Assembly (NCBI GenBank): GCA_900543675.1 | Contig: UQRY01000005.1 | Span: 1 to 62,332 of the forward strand | Length of the DNA stretch: 62,332 bases | Reading direction: 5' to 3' | DNA from: an uncultured Mycoplasmatota bacterium | Lineage (GTDB): Bacteria > Bacillota_I > Bacilli_A > RF39 > UBA660 | Shown here: piece after piece, positions 9,395-18,249 of the stretch | Numbering within the stretch: the stretch's first letter is position 1 | Layout of the letters: each line of letters starts with the position of its first letter | Notes under the pieces: model-generated | Told to the model about the DNA's origin: nothing | The model's input: only the letters and a program-made list of their open reading frames with translations | Database searches by the model: none | Program-made: the position numbers and the translations under genes

Positions 9395-9540
9395 TTAGAA
9401 AGTGTATCCACCACCAACACCAATATTTTGGCTAGTAATATCTAGCTTCTTCAGTACATAAAAAAGCTACCATATTCACAATATCGATAGGTTCTTGTGT
9501 TTTCTATTTGGGGTTCCTTTATTCCATTCTACCCATATTT
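9395..9540 (-). pseudogene. Decayed SDR (FabG-like) gene, C-terminal remnant
   Basis: Read on the minus strand, the region gives the end of a short-chain dehydrogenase in pieces from different frames: VEWNKGTPNRK, then TQEPIDIVNMVAFLCTEEAR, then DITSQNIGVGGGYTF and a stop at 9395. This matches the usual SDR ending '...VxFLaSeeA..iTGQ.i.VDGG'. At least two frameshifts separate the pieces, and no start or Rossmann motif remains. A small hairpin with a T run (9380-9393) follows the old stop codon. I infer a dead gene; the rest of the 9348-9622 gap holds nothing I can recognise. Confidence 0.55.
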
Positions 9541-9622
9541 TGTTATGTTTATTTGATTACTTTCTGTAACCGATGTTTTTCTTTGAAAATTGAATCCCAG
9601 CTTCTTGTCTACTAAATAGGTT

Positions 9623-10697
9623 TTACATCATTACTAGTCTCTTTTTTATTTCTTGTTCTAATGTACAGCTAGTAAGTAGAACTTCATCATATACTACTTG
9701 ATTTATCATTTTTAAATCTGGGTTATGTTGAGTTAAATTTTCTTTTATATTAGTTGCCAATTGGGGATTATTTTGTTTATATAATACCTGGCCTACTTCG
9801 AAATTATAACTATTAAATGGAACTAAGTATCCATGATCTTCTAGTTGAAAAGGATTCTGTTTCAAGTCATGAAGCCACTTTTTTAAGTTTTTTAAAAACA
9901 GAATAGCAGTATCTGGATAATATGTGACAATCCAATCTAAATTTTTAGCTAATTCAGCGAAAGCTTCGTAATAAAAGGGTGCAAAAATATCCCCTTCCTT
10001 TTCTTTAGGGGCACTTAAAGAAGATAATCCTCTATTTAATCGATCACGGTTCTTATCCAATTGATCTAGGTAAAGAAACATCGTTGAAAACTCATGGTCC
10101 AAAGATGGTGCGATAGAAGTTATCTGGTCATCTTTTTCCCACCATAATACATTTTCATAGTGAAAATTCTGATCTAATTTTAATATGGATAAAAGAATTT
10201 GATAGGCTAATTGCCTCCCTAAATGGGGATTTTTTTGTAGCCACTCTGAATCAAGAATAGCGCGATAATCGTAAAACTTTTTCACAGAAATTAATATAGT
10301 CTTTAATCTTGACTTTAGGATCAGGATGTTTAAGGAAGACTTCGTATAAGTTTACTATTTTCTGTTCTTTTTTCTCTAATAAATCTACTTCTGTTCCATG
10401 ATGATATTTGTTTTTGTATTCAGTTTCTATATTTTCACAAATCGCAAGTTTATAAACTGGAGTTTGTGGATCAAAATAATCATGAATTACAGTTGACCAA
10501 AATACTTCACTATACGCAAAGTATGGAGTGGAAAAAGGTTTAGTTTTTGATAGGGGCTTGAATACTTTCTTCTTTTTTTCTTCAGTTAAGAATATCGGAA
10601 AAAACTTATCGCTTTTGACAACACCAGAGGCACTTGCTTTTAAATTGTCTTCTTTTTCTTGATAGTTATAATGAGAAATATGCCAATCAAAGTTCAT
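9623..10697 (-). pseudogene. HipA-like kinase-fold protein split by a frameshift
   Basis: Two overlapping frames (10697-10251, 148 codons; then 10285-9623) read as one protein of about 355 residues. The first ends INFCEK-VLRLSRYS-stop; the second continues FYDYRAILDSEW. Removing one A from the AAAAA run near 10278-10282 joins them cleanly, and the second frame has only a GTG without a ribosome binding site. Features recall HipA kinases: a Lys and Glu pair in the N part (VFKPLSK and FAYSEVFW), then D-x4-HYEN and SLDHE resembling the catalytic HxxN and metal-binding D. HipA likeness is inferred by eye. It follows the long sigma-like gene by 18 bp and should be co-transcribed with it. Confidence 0.5.
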
Positions 10698-10714
10698 GTT
10701 TTCACCTCTTTTTT

Positions 10715-12544
10715 CTATTCGTTTTCTTGATACGCTATTAATCTTTTTACTTTAGCTAACCTTTTTAACGCTTGTTCTTTTTTCTGATAGACTATTCTAG
10801 GAGAAATATTTAACTCTTCCGCAATCTCTTTGGCGTTCATTTCATGTTTTCCCAGAAAATTGTACCATCTTTTCAAGACTTCTTTTTCTTGTTCAGGAAG
10901 TTCTTCTAAGCTTTTATAGTAATCTTCTAAAAATACATTCTGAATAGCTTCGTCTTCTACCGAGAGAGTTGTGGTTGATTCTTTCTGTTCAACTTCAGTG
11001 ATCCATTCTTCATGGCTATTTTCCTGAATCATAATGTTATTTTCTATTTCTTGGATATCTTTTAACGTGTATTTACGATAATACTTACCTTTTCTTTGAA
11101 GGGCTTGGTGAGATTGTAGTCTTTTCTTATTTTCCGCATATATCTTTTTGTTCTCACTAGCTACTACTTGAGATACTTTCTGTTTTCTTTCCATTAACTC
11201 TTGTTGAACTTCTCTGATCATACTTTCTTCATCAAGCGGTTCTTTATGTGTCGCTACTATCAAAGTTCGGATATCCTCAAATTCTTTTGCCCGATCTTCT
11301 GGATTGAAGATATCGACTTTATATAGGTCATAATATTCTATACTGTACCATGTTCTATCCAATATATTGGCTTCTATCTTAGCGGAACTCGGTGCATTCT
11401 GGTAAAAACGAATCATAGAATTTAACTCTTTTACATGTTCATTCATAGCTTTTTCCATTAATTCTAGTGTTGGCGTTTGTCCCTGATTACGAAGAGACGC
11501 TTCTACTTCTAAATACAATTGGATATCCTCTAATTTTTTTCGCGCAATACGAATATATTCTAACATAGTAAATACCGTCTTATCTTTTGAATTAATCTTC
11601 TTAAAGTTTTGTAATGAGTTTACCATTTTGCGATCTTCTTCATCAATAAGTTCTTCTAAATTAGTGGCTTTTACTAAGCAAATTAATTCTTCTAAAAATT
11701 TTTCATAAGAATTTTCTTTTCTGATTTTCACTTTAGGCTGTACTCTATTTTCTTCACCTAAATTTTGCACTTCACGATTAAACATTTTAATTCCACTATT
11801 CCATTTTCTAATTGCCTTTCGCCAAGCACCTGGATAATGGTTTACCAAAAAAAGATTATCTTTTTGAATGTATCTAGCTTCTATATATAAATATAATCGT
11901 TCTAGGTTATCTAATTCCTGTTGGTAGTATTCTTTTCTTGTTAATCGTTTTCTCTTTTTCTTTTTAGGAAATACTACTTTTTTTAAGCGATTCTCTATAC
12001 ATTTAGTAGCATAGGTTTTGAAAGTTGCTTCTCCTAAGGGAACATAGTAGTGAGTAGCTTGTAGTAGAGCTTCGCTTGCTTCTTGAAATAAATCATCGTA
12101 TTCATAGTTTTTATCGCTTTTATAATAGTAGATCATTGCTAGCTTTCTAGCTAAATAAAGATTCGCTTGAAATACTTTTTCTTCTGTATTACTAGTCGGA
12201 TATGTTCTTAAACGAGGTTTCTTTCGCGATGTAGCATAAACGAGAAGGCTCTCTGGATCAGATAATTTTTGTTTAAGATGTTGGATTTCCTCTTGGAGTT
12301 TCTGTTTTTCTTCTTCTTCATCTTTATGGGGTTCTACACCAAACATCGCTTGGAGTAATCTTTCTTCTCGTGATGGGGTTAATGCTTTTAAATTATTTTC
12401 TAATTCTTGTAGTTGTCTTTCTAAGGATTTAGTAGTGACTCCATCTTTTAAATATAGGGCATCTATTTCTTCTGGAGTTAGTTTGTACTTAGCTTGCCAT
12501 TTATCTATTTCTTGATAAATTTCAATATTTCCCCTTAGCATCAT
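10715..12544 (-). CDS. Unusually long sigma-70-like protein
   Basis: A 609-residue protein with a sigma region 2 (about residues 118-195; YEYDDLFQEASEALLQA is the typical core-binding segment) and a region 4 helix-turn-helix at the very end (MNAKEIAEELNISPRIVYQKK). Between them lie about 350 residues of charged helical sequence not found in ordinary group 3 or ECF factors, and about 115 residues precede region 2. The ATG at 12544 has an AGGGAGAG ribosome binding site; the frame stays open upstream to 12637 without another good start. It probably forms an operon with the HipA-like gene downstream. Sigma activity is likely but not certain. Confidence 0.65.
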   Translation of the reverse strand: MMLRGNIEIYQEIDKWQAKYKLTPEEIDALYLKDGVTTKSLERQLQELENNLKALTPSREERLLQAMFGVEPHKDEEEEKQKLQEEIQHLKQKLSDPESLLVYATSRKKPRLRTYPTSNTEEKVFQANLYLARKLAMIYYYKSDKNYEYDDLFQEASEALLQATHYYVPLGEATFKTYATKCIENRLKKVVFPKKKKRKRLTRKEYYQQELDNLERLYLYIEARYIQKDNLFLVNHYPGAWRKAIRKWNSGIKMFNREVQNLGEENRVQPKVKIRKENSYEKFLEELICLVKATNLEELIDEEDRKMVNSLQNFKKINSKDKTVFTMLEYIRIARKKLEDIQLYLEVEASLRNQGQTPTLELMEKAMNEHVKELNSMIRFYQNAPSSAKIEANILDRTWYSIEYYDLYKVDIFNPEDRAKEFEDIRTLIVATHKEPLDEESMIREVQQELMERKQKVSQVVASENKKIYAENKKRLQSHQALQRKGKYYRKYTLKDIQEIENNIMIQENSHEEWITEVEQKESTTTLSVEDEAIQNVFLEDYYKSLEELPEQEKEVLKRWYNFLGKHEMNAKEIAEELNISPRIVYQKKEQALKRLAKVKRLIAYQENE

Positions 12545-12627
12545 ACAACACTCTCCCTGATTTCCTATTATTATAACAGCTCTTTTTTCATTGGAAAAGA
12601 AATTTTCTGTAAATGAAGAAACAAAAA

Positions 12628-12643
12628 AAGAGCTCACGCTCTT
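12628..12643 (-). terminator. Terminator of the 12642-13331 gene
   Basis: AAGAGC and GCTCTT pair around a four-base loop and are followed on the minus strand by seven Ts. The stop codon of the gene lies in the stem. Confidence 0.8.
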
Positions 12644-13331
12644 ATATCTGTGAAATCAAATTGATATATTGGTTAGATAATTCTTCATTACTAAAGACAA
12701 CACTGTCATTTTCTATTTTCCAATTATCTTTATTGGTAATCAGAAAATCAATTACTTTCTCAGAATTTCTTAGTATTTCAATTACTCCATCAATCGAATC
12801 AGCTACTGTTGTATCATCACTTTCCATATCTTTGACGATTTCTGTTTTATAAAAATCAATGTAATAATCATCTAATCCTTTATTTTCGATATAGGACATG
12901 GCTTTTTCTTCGGTAAGATATTCTTGATAACTATTTTTTCTTGTTTCTAATTCTTGAATAGTGGAAGTAATATAAGCTTTAGTTTCTACAAAGTCTGGTC
13001 CGTCTTCTTGATAGTTTTCTGCAGTAAGTATTCCGGTAATTTTCTCATCGTTTAGCAATTCAGCGATTCTAATCATATTGTCAAAACTATCTTTCAAATA
13101 ACTTTTCATCGCTTTTTCCACCGTAGCATAATCTCCAGTGGTTATTGTTTCCTCTAATTCTTTATTAATTGCATCGACGTCAATTGGCGTAACATTAGTC
13201 AAATTGCTGATTTCTAGTAATTCATCTTTTAGTTTTTGTTCTTGTTTTCCATCATTAAAAACAAAATAGCAGGTAGCAACTACAGCGATAATAATTACAA
13301 CTAGAACCCCAATTAATATTTTCTTTTTCAT
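12642..13331 (-). CDS. Hypothetical membrane-anchored protein
   Basis: A 229-residue protein with a single N-terminal membrane segment (residues 4-26) and an outside, mostly helical, acidic domain. There is no lipobox (the Cys at 21 lies inside the hydrophobic stretch). It has its own ribosome binding site (GAGGAG) and its own terminator, so it is a single-gene unit. Family not recognised. Confidence 0.6.
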   Translation of the reverse strand: MKKKILIGVLVVIIIAVVATCYFVFNDGKQEQKLKDELLEISNLTNVTPIDVDAINKELEETITTGDYATVEKAMKSYLKDSFDNMIRIAELLNDEKITGILTAENYQEDGPDFVETKAYITSTIQELETRKNSYQEYLTEEKAMSYIENKGLDDYYIDFYKTEIVKDMESDDTTVADSIDGVIEILRNSEKVIDFLITNKDNWKIENDSVVFSNEELSNQYINLISQI

Positions 13332-13440
13332 TTTTTCTCCTCACTTTAAGATGGTTTCCTCATCTATACGCTTATTCTATCACTTAAAATATATGGATGC
13401 AAGGATTATATTTTTCAATCACCAATACTATTTTTATTCC

Positions 13441-13471
13441 AAAAAAAAGCAGATCTTAAATTGATCGCTTT
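13441..13471 (-). terminator. Terminator of ftsEX-hydrolase operon
   Basis: The arms GCAGATC and GATCGC, extended by A and T runs, form a stem with one bulge around TTAAATT. Eight Ts follow on the minus strand just past the stop of the M23 hydrolase. Confidence 0.75.
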
Positions 13472-13474
13472 CTT

Positions 13475-14689
13475 TTATCTTCTACCAGAAAAGAATACAT
13501 TTTGTTTAGGAAAGTAGATTAATTCCCTTGGACCGGTAAAGGTACCATTATTATAGATTCTTGTAACATAGCTTACGTATTTACTCCAAGTATTACAGTT
13601 CTTATCGGCTTGGTTATATAATCTACAAGGTGCGATTTCTAGGTGAAGATGAGGGCCGTAAGCATAGCCAGTTGCGCCCATGTAACCAATATAATCATTA
13701 GTCGTAACCTTTTTTCCTACATAAATATTAGGTGCGTATTGGCTCATATGAGTATAAAGAGAAGAATAGTATTGGCCTGATGCGGTTTTATGTTCAATTA
13801 CTACAGTTAATGCTCCGTAATCGTCTTTATATTTAGCTGAAATTGTTCCATTAGCTACTGGATATATTTTAGTATTATACGGATTTTTATTAGATACATC
13901 AACAGCTCGGTGAAGACTTCCCCAGCGGTAACCAAATTCACTTGTTACATAGCCACTTTCAATAGGACGATACCAGCCCGCAACACTGCTTGTGGTAGCG
14001 CAATCACGTCCAATGACATCATTGTCTTCACAACCCATTTCTTCATATGCTTTTATTTGTTCTTCATAAATTTTTATTTGTTTATCTACTGATACAGAGT
14101 TTTCATTCAAAGATGCTTTTACTCCTGTTAGATCAGTAACTTGTTTGGTAAGTTCTTCTTGTCTTTGGGTCATTTCTTCTTCTTTTTGATTTAATTCTAC
14201 TTCTCTTTGCTCATTAGCTTTAATCATATCATTAAGTTCTTTAATTGTATTTTCATTATATTCTACTAATTGTTCCACAACTGACATTCTATAAATTAAA
14301 TCTGTAATGGTTTCTGCCCCAAACGCATATTCTAAATATAAATTTTCGCCTTGAGCCATTTGATAATAAGCTATGATTTCTTTACTTTCGATTTCTTTTT
14401 CTTTAATTTCGTTATTATAGGTTATGATATCTTGACGCATTTGTTCGATTTCTGCGGTCATATCTTGTAATTCTTGTTTAATACTTTCAATTTCTTGATT
14501 AGAGCTTTCTATTTTATTTTCTGTTTCATTGATTTTATCATTATTTTCTTGTTGTTCTTTTTTATATTTAGCTAACTGATTTTTATAGTCTTGGAGTGTT
14601 TCTGCTTTTACTGAAGTAAATGGCATGATTATTAGGCTTACTATCAACAAGATGGATAATCCTGACAGAAAGCAATTTTTTTTCTTCAC
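13475..14689 (-). CDS. FtsEX-linked murein hydrolase, coiled coil plus M23 peptidase
   Basis: A 404-residue secreted protein: signal peptide (residues 1-29, ending near VKAET), long coiled coil (about 30-220), then an M23 peptidase domain. The zinc and catalytic residues are present: HRAVDVS (H and D) and the final HLHLEI. The layout matches EnvC, PcsB and CwlO-like partners that FtsEX activates from outside the membrane. It follows ftsE and ftsX directly (30-bp gap), which supports that role. The start is a GTG at 14689 with AAAGGAGATG upstream. Only the exact peptide bond cut is unknown. Confidence 0.88.
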   Translation of the reverse strand: MKKKNCFLSGLSILLIVSLIIMPFTSVKAETLQDYKNQLAKYKKEQQENNDKINETENKIESSNQEIESIKQELQDMTAEIEQMRQDIITYNNEIKEKEIESKEIIAYYQMAQGENLYLEYAFGAETITDLIYRMSVVEQLVEYNENTIKELNDMIKANEQREVELNQKEEEMTQRQEELTKQVTDLTGVKASLNENSVSVDKQIKIYEEQIKAYEEMGCEDNDVIGRDCATTSSVAGWYRPIESGYVTSEFGYRWGSLHRAVDVSNKNPYNTKIYPVANGTISAKYKDDYGALTVVIEHKTASGQYYSSLYTHMSQYAPNIYVGKKVTTNDYIGYMGATGYAYGPHLHLEIAPCRLYNQADKNCNTWSKYVSYVTRIYNNGTFTGPRELIYFPKQNVFFSGRR

Positions 14690-14718
14690 TTTATCATCTC
14701 CTTTGCTTTTTTATATTA

Positions 14719-15618
14719 TTATACTTTGAGATATTTTCTTACTGCTCGATAACTTCCAATCATACCAACAACGATTCCTATTCCTAAAATGATTAATGAT
14801 ACGATATAAATAAATGGTTCTGGACTAATCATTCTTAATAATGGAGAAAATAGCTCTCCGTCAAAATGATTGTATAGGGCAAAGTAGCCATACATGGTAA
14901 CTACGATAGGAATGATAGAACCTAACATACCAAGGACCATACCTTCGATAACGAACGGCATTTTTATAGTAAAATTACTTGCTCCTACTAATCTCATAAT
15001 AGAAATTTCTCTTTTTCTTGAGAAGATTGTTAACTTGATTGTATTGATAATTAAGAATACCGTAACGACGATTAACGCGATAACTGTCACAACTACTACT
15101 TTTTCAACAATCTTAAAGGTAGATATTAACTTGTTAACCATTTTTTCTCCATAGTCAGTAAAATCAATTTCTTTCATTTCTTCAATCTTATCACTAGTTT
15201 CGTCGATTTGTTCAATATCCTTTACTGTTACTAAGAAAGTATCCTTTAGGGGATTTTCATCATCACTCCAATTTTTCATTGCTTCATTTAAAGCGGGAGA
15301 AGTAGCTTGCATTTCTTCTTTTAATTTATCTTTTGATTTATATTCAATTGTTGCGATATTGTCTAGTTGCTCGATTTTAGCCTTTATTGTGCCTATTTCT
15401 GATGAGGCAACCTCTGGGTTTACGTATACGACAATCGTAACATCTTCTTTAATTACTTTAGTGAAATTATTGACATTAAGAGAAGCCATGATCGCAATTG
15501 CGACAATAACTAAAGTAATCGCGATACAAGAGATAGAAGCTAAAGATAGGCTGAAATTCCTAAACACACTTTTAAAGGCATCTCTAATGCTTCTAAAAAA
15601 CATTCTAAATGGCTTCAT
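14719..15618 (-). CDS. ftsX: Cell division protein FtsX
   Basis: A roughly 299-residue membrane protein with one N-terminal membrane helix, a large outside loop (about residues 50-165) and three C-terminal helices, the standard FtsX layout with an FtsX/MacB-type C-terminal domain (SRKREISIMRLVGASN). With FtsE it passes ATP-driven motion to a cell-wall hydrolase, here the M23 gene just downstream. Three ATGs lie in a row; the third (15618) has the best distance from the AAAGGAGG ribosome binding site, the first (15624) is too close. It overlaps the end of ftsE. Confidence 0.93.
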   Translation of the reverse strand: MKPFRMFFRSIRDAFKSVFRNFSLSLASISCIAITLVIVAIAIMASLNVNNFTKVIKEDVTIVVYVNPEVASSEIGTIKAKIEQLDNIATIEYKSKDKLKEEMQATSPALNEAMKNWSDDENPLKDTFLVTVKDIEQIDETSDKIEEMKEIDFTDYGEKMVNKLISTFKIVEKVVVVTVIALIVVTVFLIINTIKLTIFSRKREISIMRLVGASNFTIKMPFVIEGMVLGMLGSIIPIVVTMYGYFALYNHFDGELFSPLLRMISPEPFIYIVSLIILGIGIVVGMIGSYRAVRKYLKV

Positions 15619-16303
15619 CATCATAGCCTCCTTTCTCTACGTCTTTTACAAGGCGACCTTCTTTTAAAATCACGACTCGCCGATTCATTTTATTAACAAT
15701 ATCCTTATCATGGGTAGCCATAACGATCGTTGTTCCTAGGGTTTGATTGATCTCTTCGAGTACTTTCATGATTTCCATACTCATTTCTGGATCAAGATTT
15801 CCGGTTGGTTCATCACAAAGTAGTAATTTAGGTTCATTAACAATTGCTCTTGCTATTGCTACTCTTTGTTGTTCCCCACCAGATAATTGATCAGGATAAT
15901 TTCTGACCTTTCCTTTTAGACCAACTAATTCTAGAGCTCTTAATACTTTTTGATTAATTTCTTCTTTCTTGGCTCCAATAACTTCTAAAGCAAAAGCTAC
16001 ATTTTCGTAGACCGTTGACTTAGGAAGAAGACGATAATCTTGAAAAACAATTCCTAGTTTTCTTCTTAATTTATATACTCTTCCATTTCTTAGTTTCGCA
16101 ACATTTAACCCACCGACAATAATTTCTCCCTTTGTAGGTTTTTCCTCTCGGTATAACATTTTAATCAATGTACTTTTTCCACTACCAGTTCCACCGATAA
16201 TAAAGACAAAATCGCCTTTTTTTATTTTTAAATTAAGATCATATATTGCGGTAACACCATTTCGGTATTGTTTACTAACATCCTTTATTCTTATTAATTC
16301 CAT
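15605..16303 (-). CDS. ftsE: Cell division ATP-binding protein FtsE
   Basis: A 232-residue ABC ATPase: Walker A GGTGSGKST, Q-loop FQDYRLL, signature LSGGEQQR, Walker B LLLCDEPTG and switch His in MATHDKD. FQDYRLLP is characteristic of FtsE. It pairs with FtsX, whose start overlaps it. The unit ftsE-ftsX-M23 hydrolase is complete. The ribosome binding site is AGGTGG. Confidence 0.95.
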   Translation of the reverse strand: MELIRIKDVSKQYRNGVTAIYDLNLKIKKGDFVFIIGGTGSGKSTLIKMLYREEKPTKGEIIVGGLNVAKLRNGRVYKLRRKLGIVFQDYRLLPKSTVYENVAFALEVIGAKKEEINQKVLRALELVGLKGKVRNYPDQLSGGEQQRVAIARAIVNEPKLLLCDEPTGNLDPEMSMEIMKVLEEINQTLGTTIVMATHDKDIVNKMNRRVVILKEGRLVKDVEKGGYDDEAI

Positions 16304-16432
16304 TTTTTACCACCTAATTATCATATTTTCTTATCTATTTTTATGAAAAATATTATAACATTTTTTTCGACAAATTTATAGGACTTTCCACAATTTCACA
16401 CATTTCATTGTCATTTTCTTTTCCAAGAAAAA

Positions 16433-16458
16433 AAGAAGCCACTATGTTTCTGCTTCTT
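16433..16458 (-). terminator. Terminator of YitT pair
   Basis: AAGAAGC (16433-16439) pairs with GCTTCTT (16452-16458); a T run follows on the minus strand just past the stop of the second YitT gene. Confidence 0.75.
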
Positions 16459-17362
16459 ATAATTCTTTTTCTCGGTATTCACCACCATAAACTTGATAAG
16501 AGTCTGTTACGATGAAGAAAGCTTGATTATCGATAGCCTTAATTCCTTCTTTTAATTTAAAATACTCACGATTAGGAATTACGGTCATTAAGGCTTTTCT
16601 TCTTTTTTCTTGGTATCCTCCTCGCGCTTCAAAAATAGTCACTCCATGGTGAAGTTCATTCATAATATAGGCTTTTACTTCTTCCTCTTTGGAAGTCATG
16701 ATATGTAGGCATTTATTTTTAGATACGCCGATTAATACTCGATCTAACACAATACTATAAATATATAAAATTATAGCAGCATACATGACCATATCCCAAC
16801 CGAAAGTAAATCCACCTACTGCTACGATAATCATATTGGTCACAAAACTAGTGTTAGAAATCGAAATTTTCTTATAGCGGGCTAGAATTTCACTAATGAT
16901 CGCAAAACCACCATTACTAAAACCTACTTTGTACACCATACCAGTTGTTGCTCCGGATAAAATACCAATATAAATCGAGATCAAAATCTTATCTGACAAA
17001 TCTACGGTTAGATAATTACCAAGCTGTGAGGTTAATTCTACAAAAATAGGATAAATGATTGTTGATATCAACGCGCCTGATGTTTTTTCAATTCCTAAAA
17101 AGATAGCGCCAATGATCAGTAATACGACAGAAAGAACAAAGATGATTAATGAAGGACTGATTCCGGTTACGGCATTGATAATAATGGCAATGCCACTTGT
17201 ACCTCCGGTAACAATTTCTGTAGGTAGCTGTAGTAAATTAAAATAACAAGCTGAAACAAATAAAGAAAGGATTAAAATTGTATAGCGACTGAGTAGTTTT
17301 TTCTTACGGACAATTTCGATAATGGTATTGGTAGTTTCTTTTCCTTTTCTAAGTAGTTTCAT
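16457..17362 (-). CDS. YitT family membrane protein
   Basis: A 301-residue member of the YitT/DUF161 family, with five to six membrane helices and a C-terminal DUF2179 cytosolic domain (HHGVTIFEARGGYQ, TVIPNREYFKLKEGI). The ATG at 17362 has GGAGG eight bases upstream; an upstream in-frame start at 17428 would lie inside the previous gene. It is a tandem paralogue of the next gene. In B. subtilis the relative yvjA sits in the same neighbourhood of ftsEX and prfB. Biological role is not established for the family. Confidence 0.85.
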   Translation of the reverse strand: MKLLRKGKETTNTIIEIVRKKKLLSRYTILILSLFVSACYFNLLQLPTEIVTGGTSGIAIIINAVTGISPSLIIFVLSVVLLIIGAIFLGIEKTSGALISTIIYPIFVELTSQLGNYLTVDLSDKILISIYIGILSGATTGMVYKVGFSNGGFAIISEILARYKKISISNTSFVTNMIIVAVGGFTFGWDMVMYAAIILYIYSIVLDRVLIGVSKNKCLHIMTSKEEEVKAYIMNELHHGVTIFEARGGYQEKRRKALMTVIPNREYFKLKEGIKAIDNQAFFIVTDSYQVYGGEYREKEL

Positions 17363-17363
17363 T

Positions 17364-18248
17364 TTATTCGCCTCCAGATACTTCATAAGCATCGGTTGCG
17401 ACAAAGAAAGCTTTAGGATCAATTTCATGAATTCCTTCTTTTAACCGATAGTATTCTTTCGTAGGGATAACACAGAATAACAATTTTTGTTTTTCTTTCA
17501 TAAAGCCACCTTTAGTGTCAAAAATCGTAACCCCATGTCCTAATTCCTTTAATACATACTCACGAATTTTTTCTTCTTCCTCAGCAATAATATAGAATGC
17601 TTTAGAATCGGATATTCCTAATAATACTTTATCCGTCAATAGTCCTACTAAATAAATAACAATAATCGCATACATTAATTTATTGACACCAAAGATAAAT
17701 ACACCACTTAAAACAATTAATCCATCACTCATTAGCATAGCATTTCCCATACTTACTTTTCCGTATTGGGCAATTATTTGATTAATAACATCGGTACCAC
17801 CAGTCGTAAAACCAGCTCTAAATACAAGTCCCGCCCCAAAGCCATAGAGGATTCCACCAAAGATTGCCGCAAGTAATAGTTCATCTCCTACTTGGATATA
17901 ACTCGAGATGTTTTCCGTAAGATTTACACATAAGGGATATATAATTGAACCTAGTACTGTTCCTGCTGTTTTTTCTTTTCCTAAAGCAAAGTAGCTCACT
18001 ACTAATAAAATAAGGGAACTAATCATGATAAAATATGAAGGATTGATATTTAATAAATTCTTGGCTATTACCGCTAAACCGCTTACTCCACCTGAAACGA
18101 TGTTATTGGGAAGTAAAAACAAGTTGAAGGCAACAGCGATTAAAAAACAACCAATCACTAATTCTAAGTAACGGCGTAATCGATATTTCGCATTAATTTC
18201 TTTCACAATATTTTGTGTATCTATTTTTTCTTTTTTAAAAGGCCACAT
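17364..18248 (-). CDS. YitT family membrane protein
   Basis: A 294-residue paralogue of the gene at 16457-17362, with the same membrane part (GCFLIAVAFNLFLLPNNIVSGG) and DUF2179 tail (GHGVTIFDTKGGFM). It starts one base after the prfB stop, its ribosome binding site (AAAGGAGAA) lying inside the end of prfB, and ends one base before the next YitT gene, so the three are one operon. Function unknown; DUF2179 is thought to bind a small ligand. Confidence 0.86.
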   Translation of the reverse strand: MWPFKKEKIDTQNIVKEINAKYRLRRYLELVIGCFLIAVAFNLFLLPNNIVSGGVSGLAVIAKNLLNINPSYFIMISSLILLVVSYFALGKEKTAGTVLGSIIYPLCVNLTENISSYIQVGDELLLAAIFGGILYGFGAGLVFRAGFTTGGTDVINQIIAQYGKVSMGNAMLMSDGLIVLSGVFIFGVNKLMYAIIVIYLVGLLTDKVLLGISDSKAFYIIAEEEEKIREYVLKELGHGVTIFDTKGGFMKEKQKLLFCVIPTKEYYRLKEGIHEIDPKAFFVATDAYEVSGGE

Positions 18249-18249
18249 A

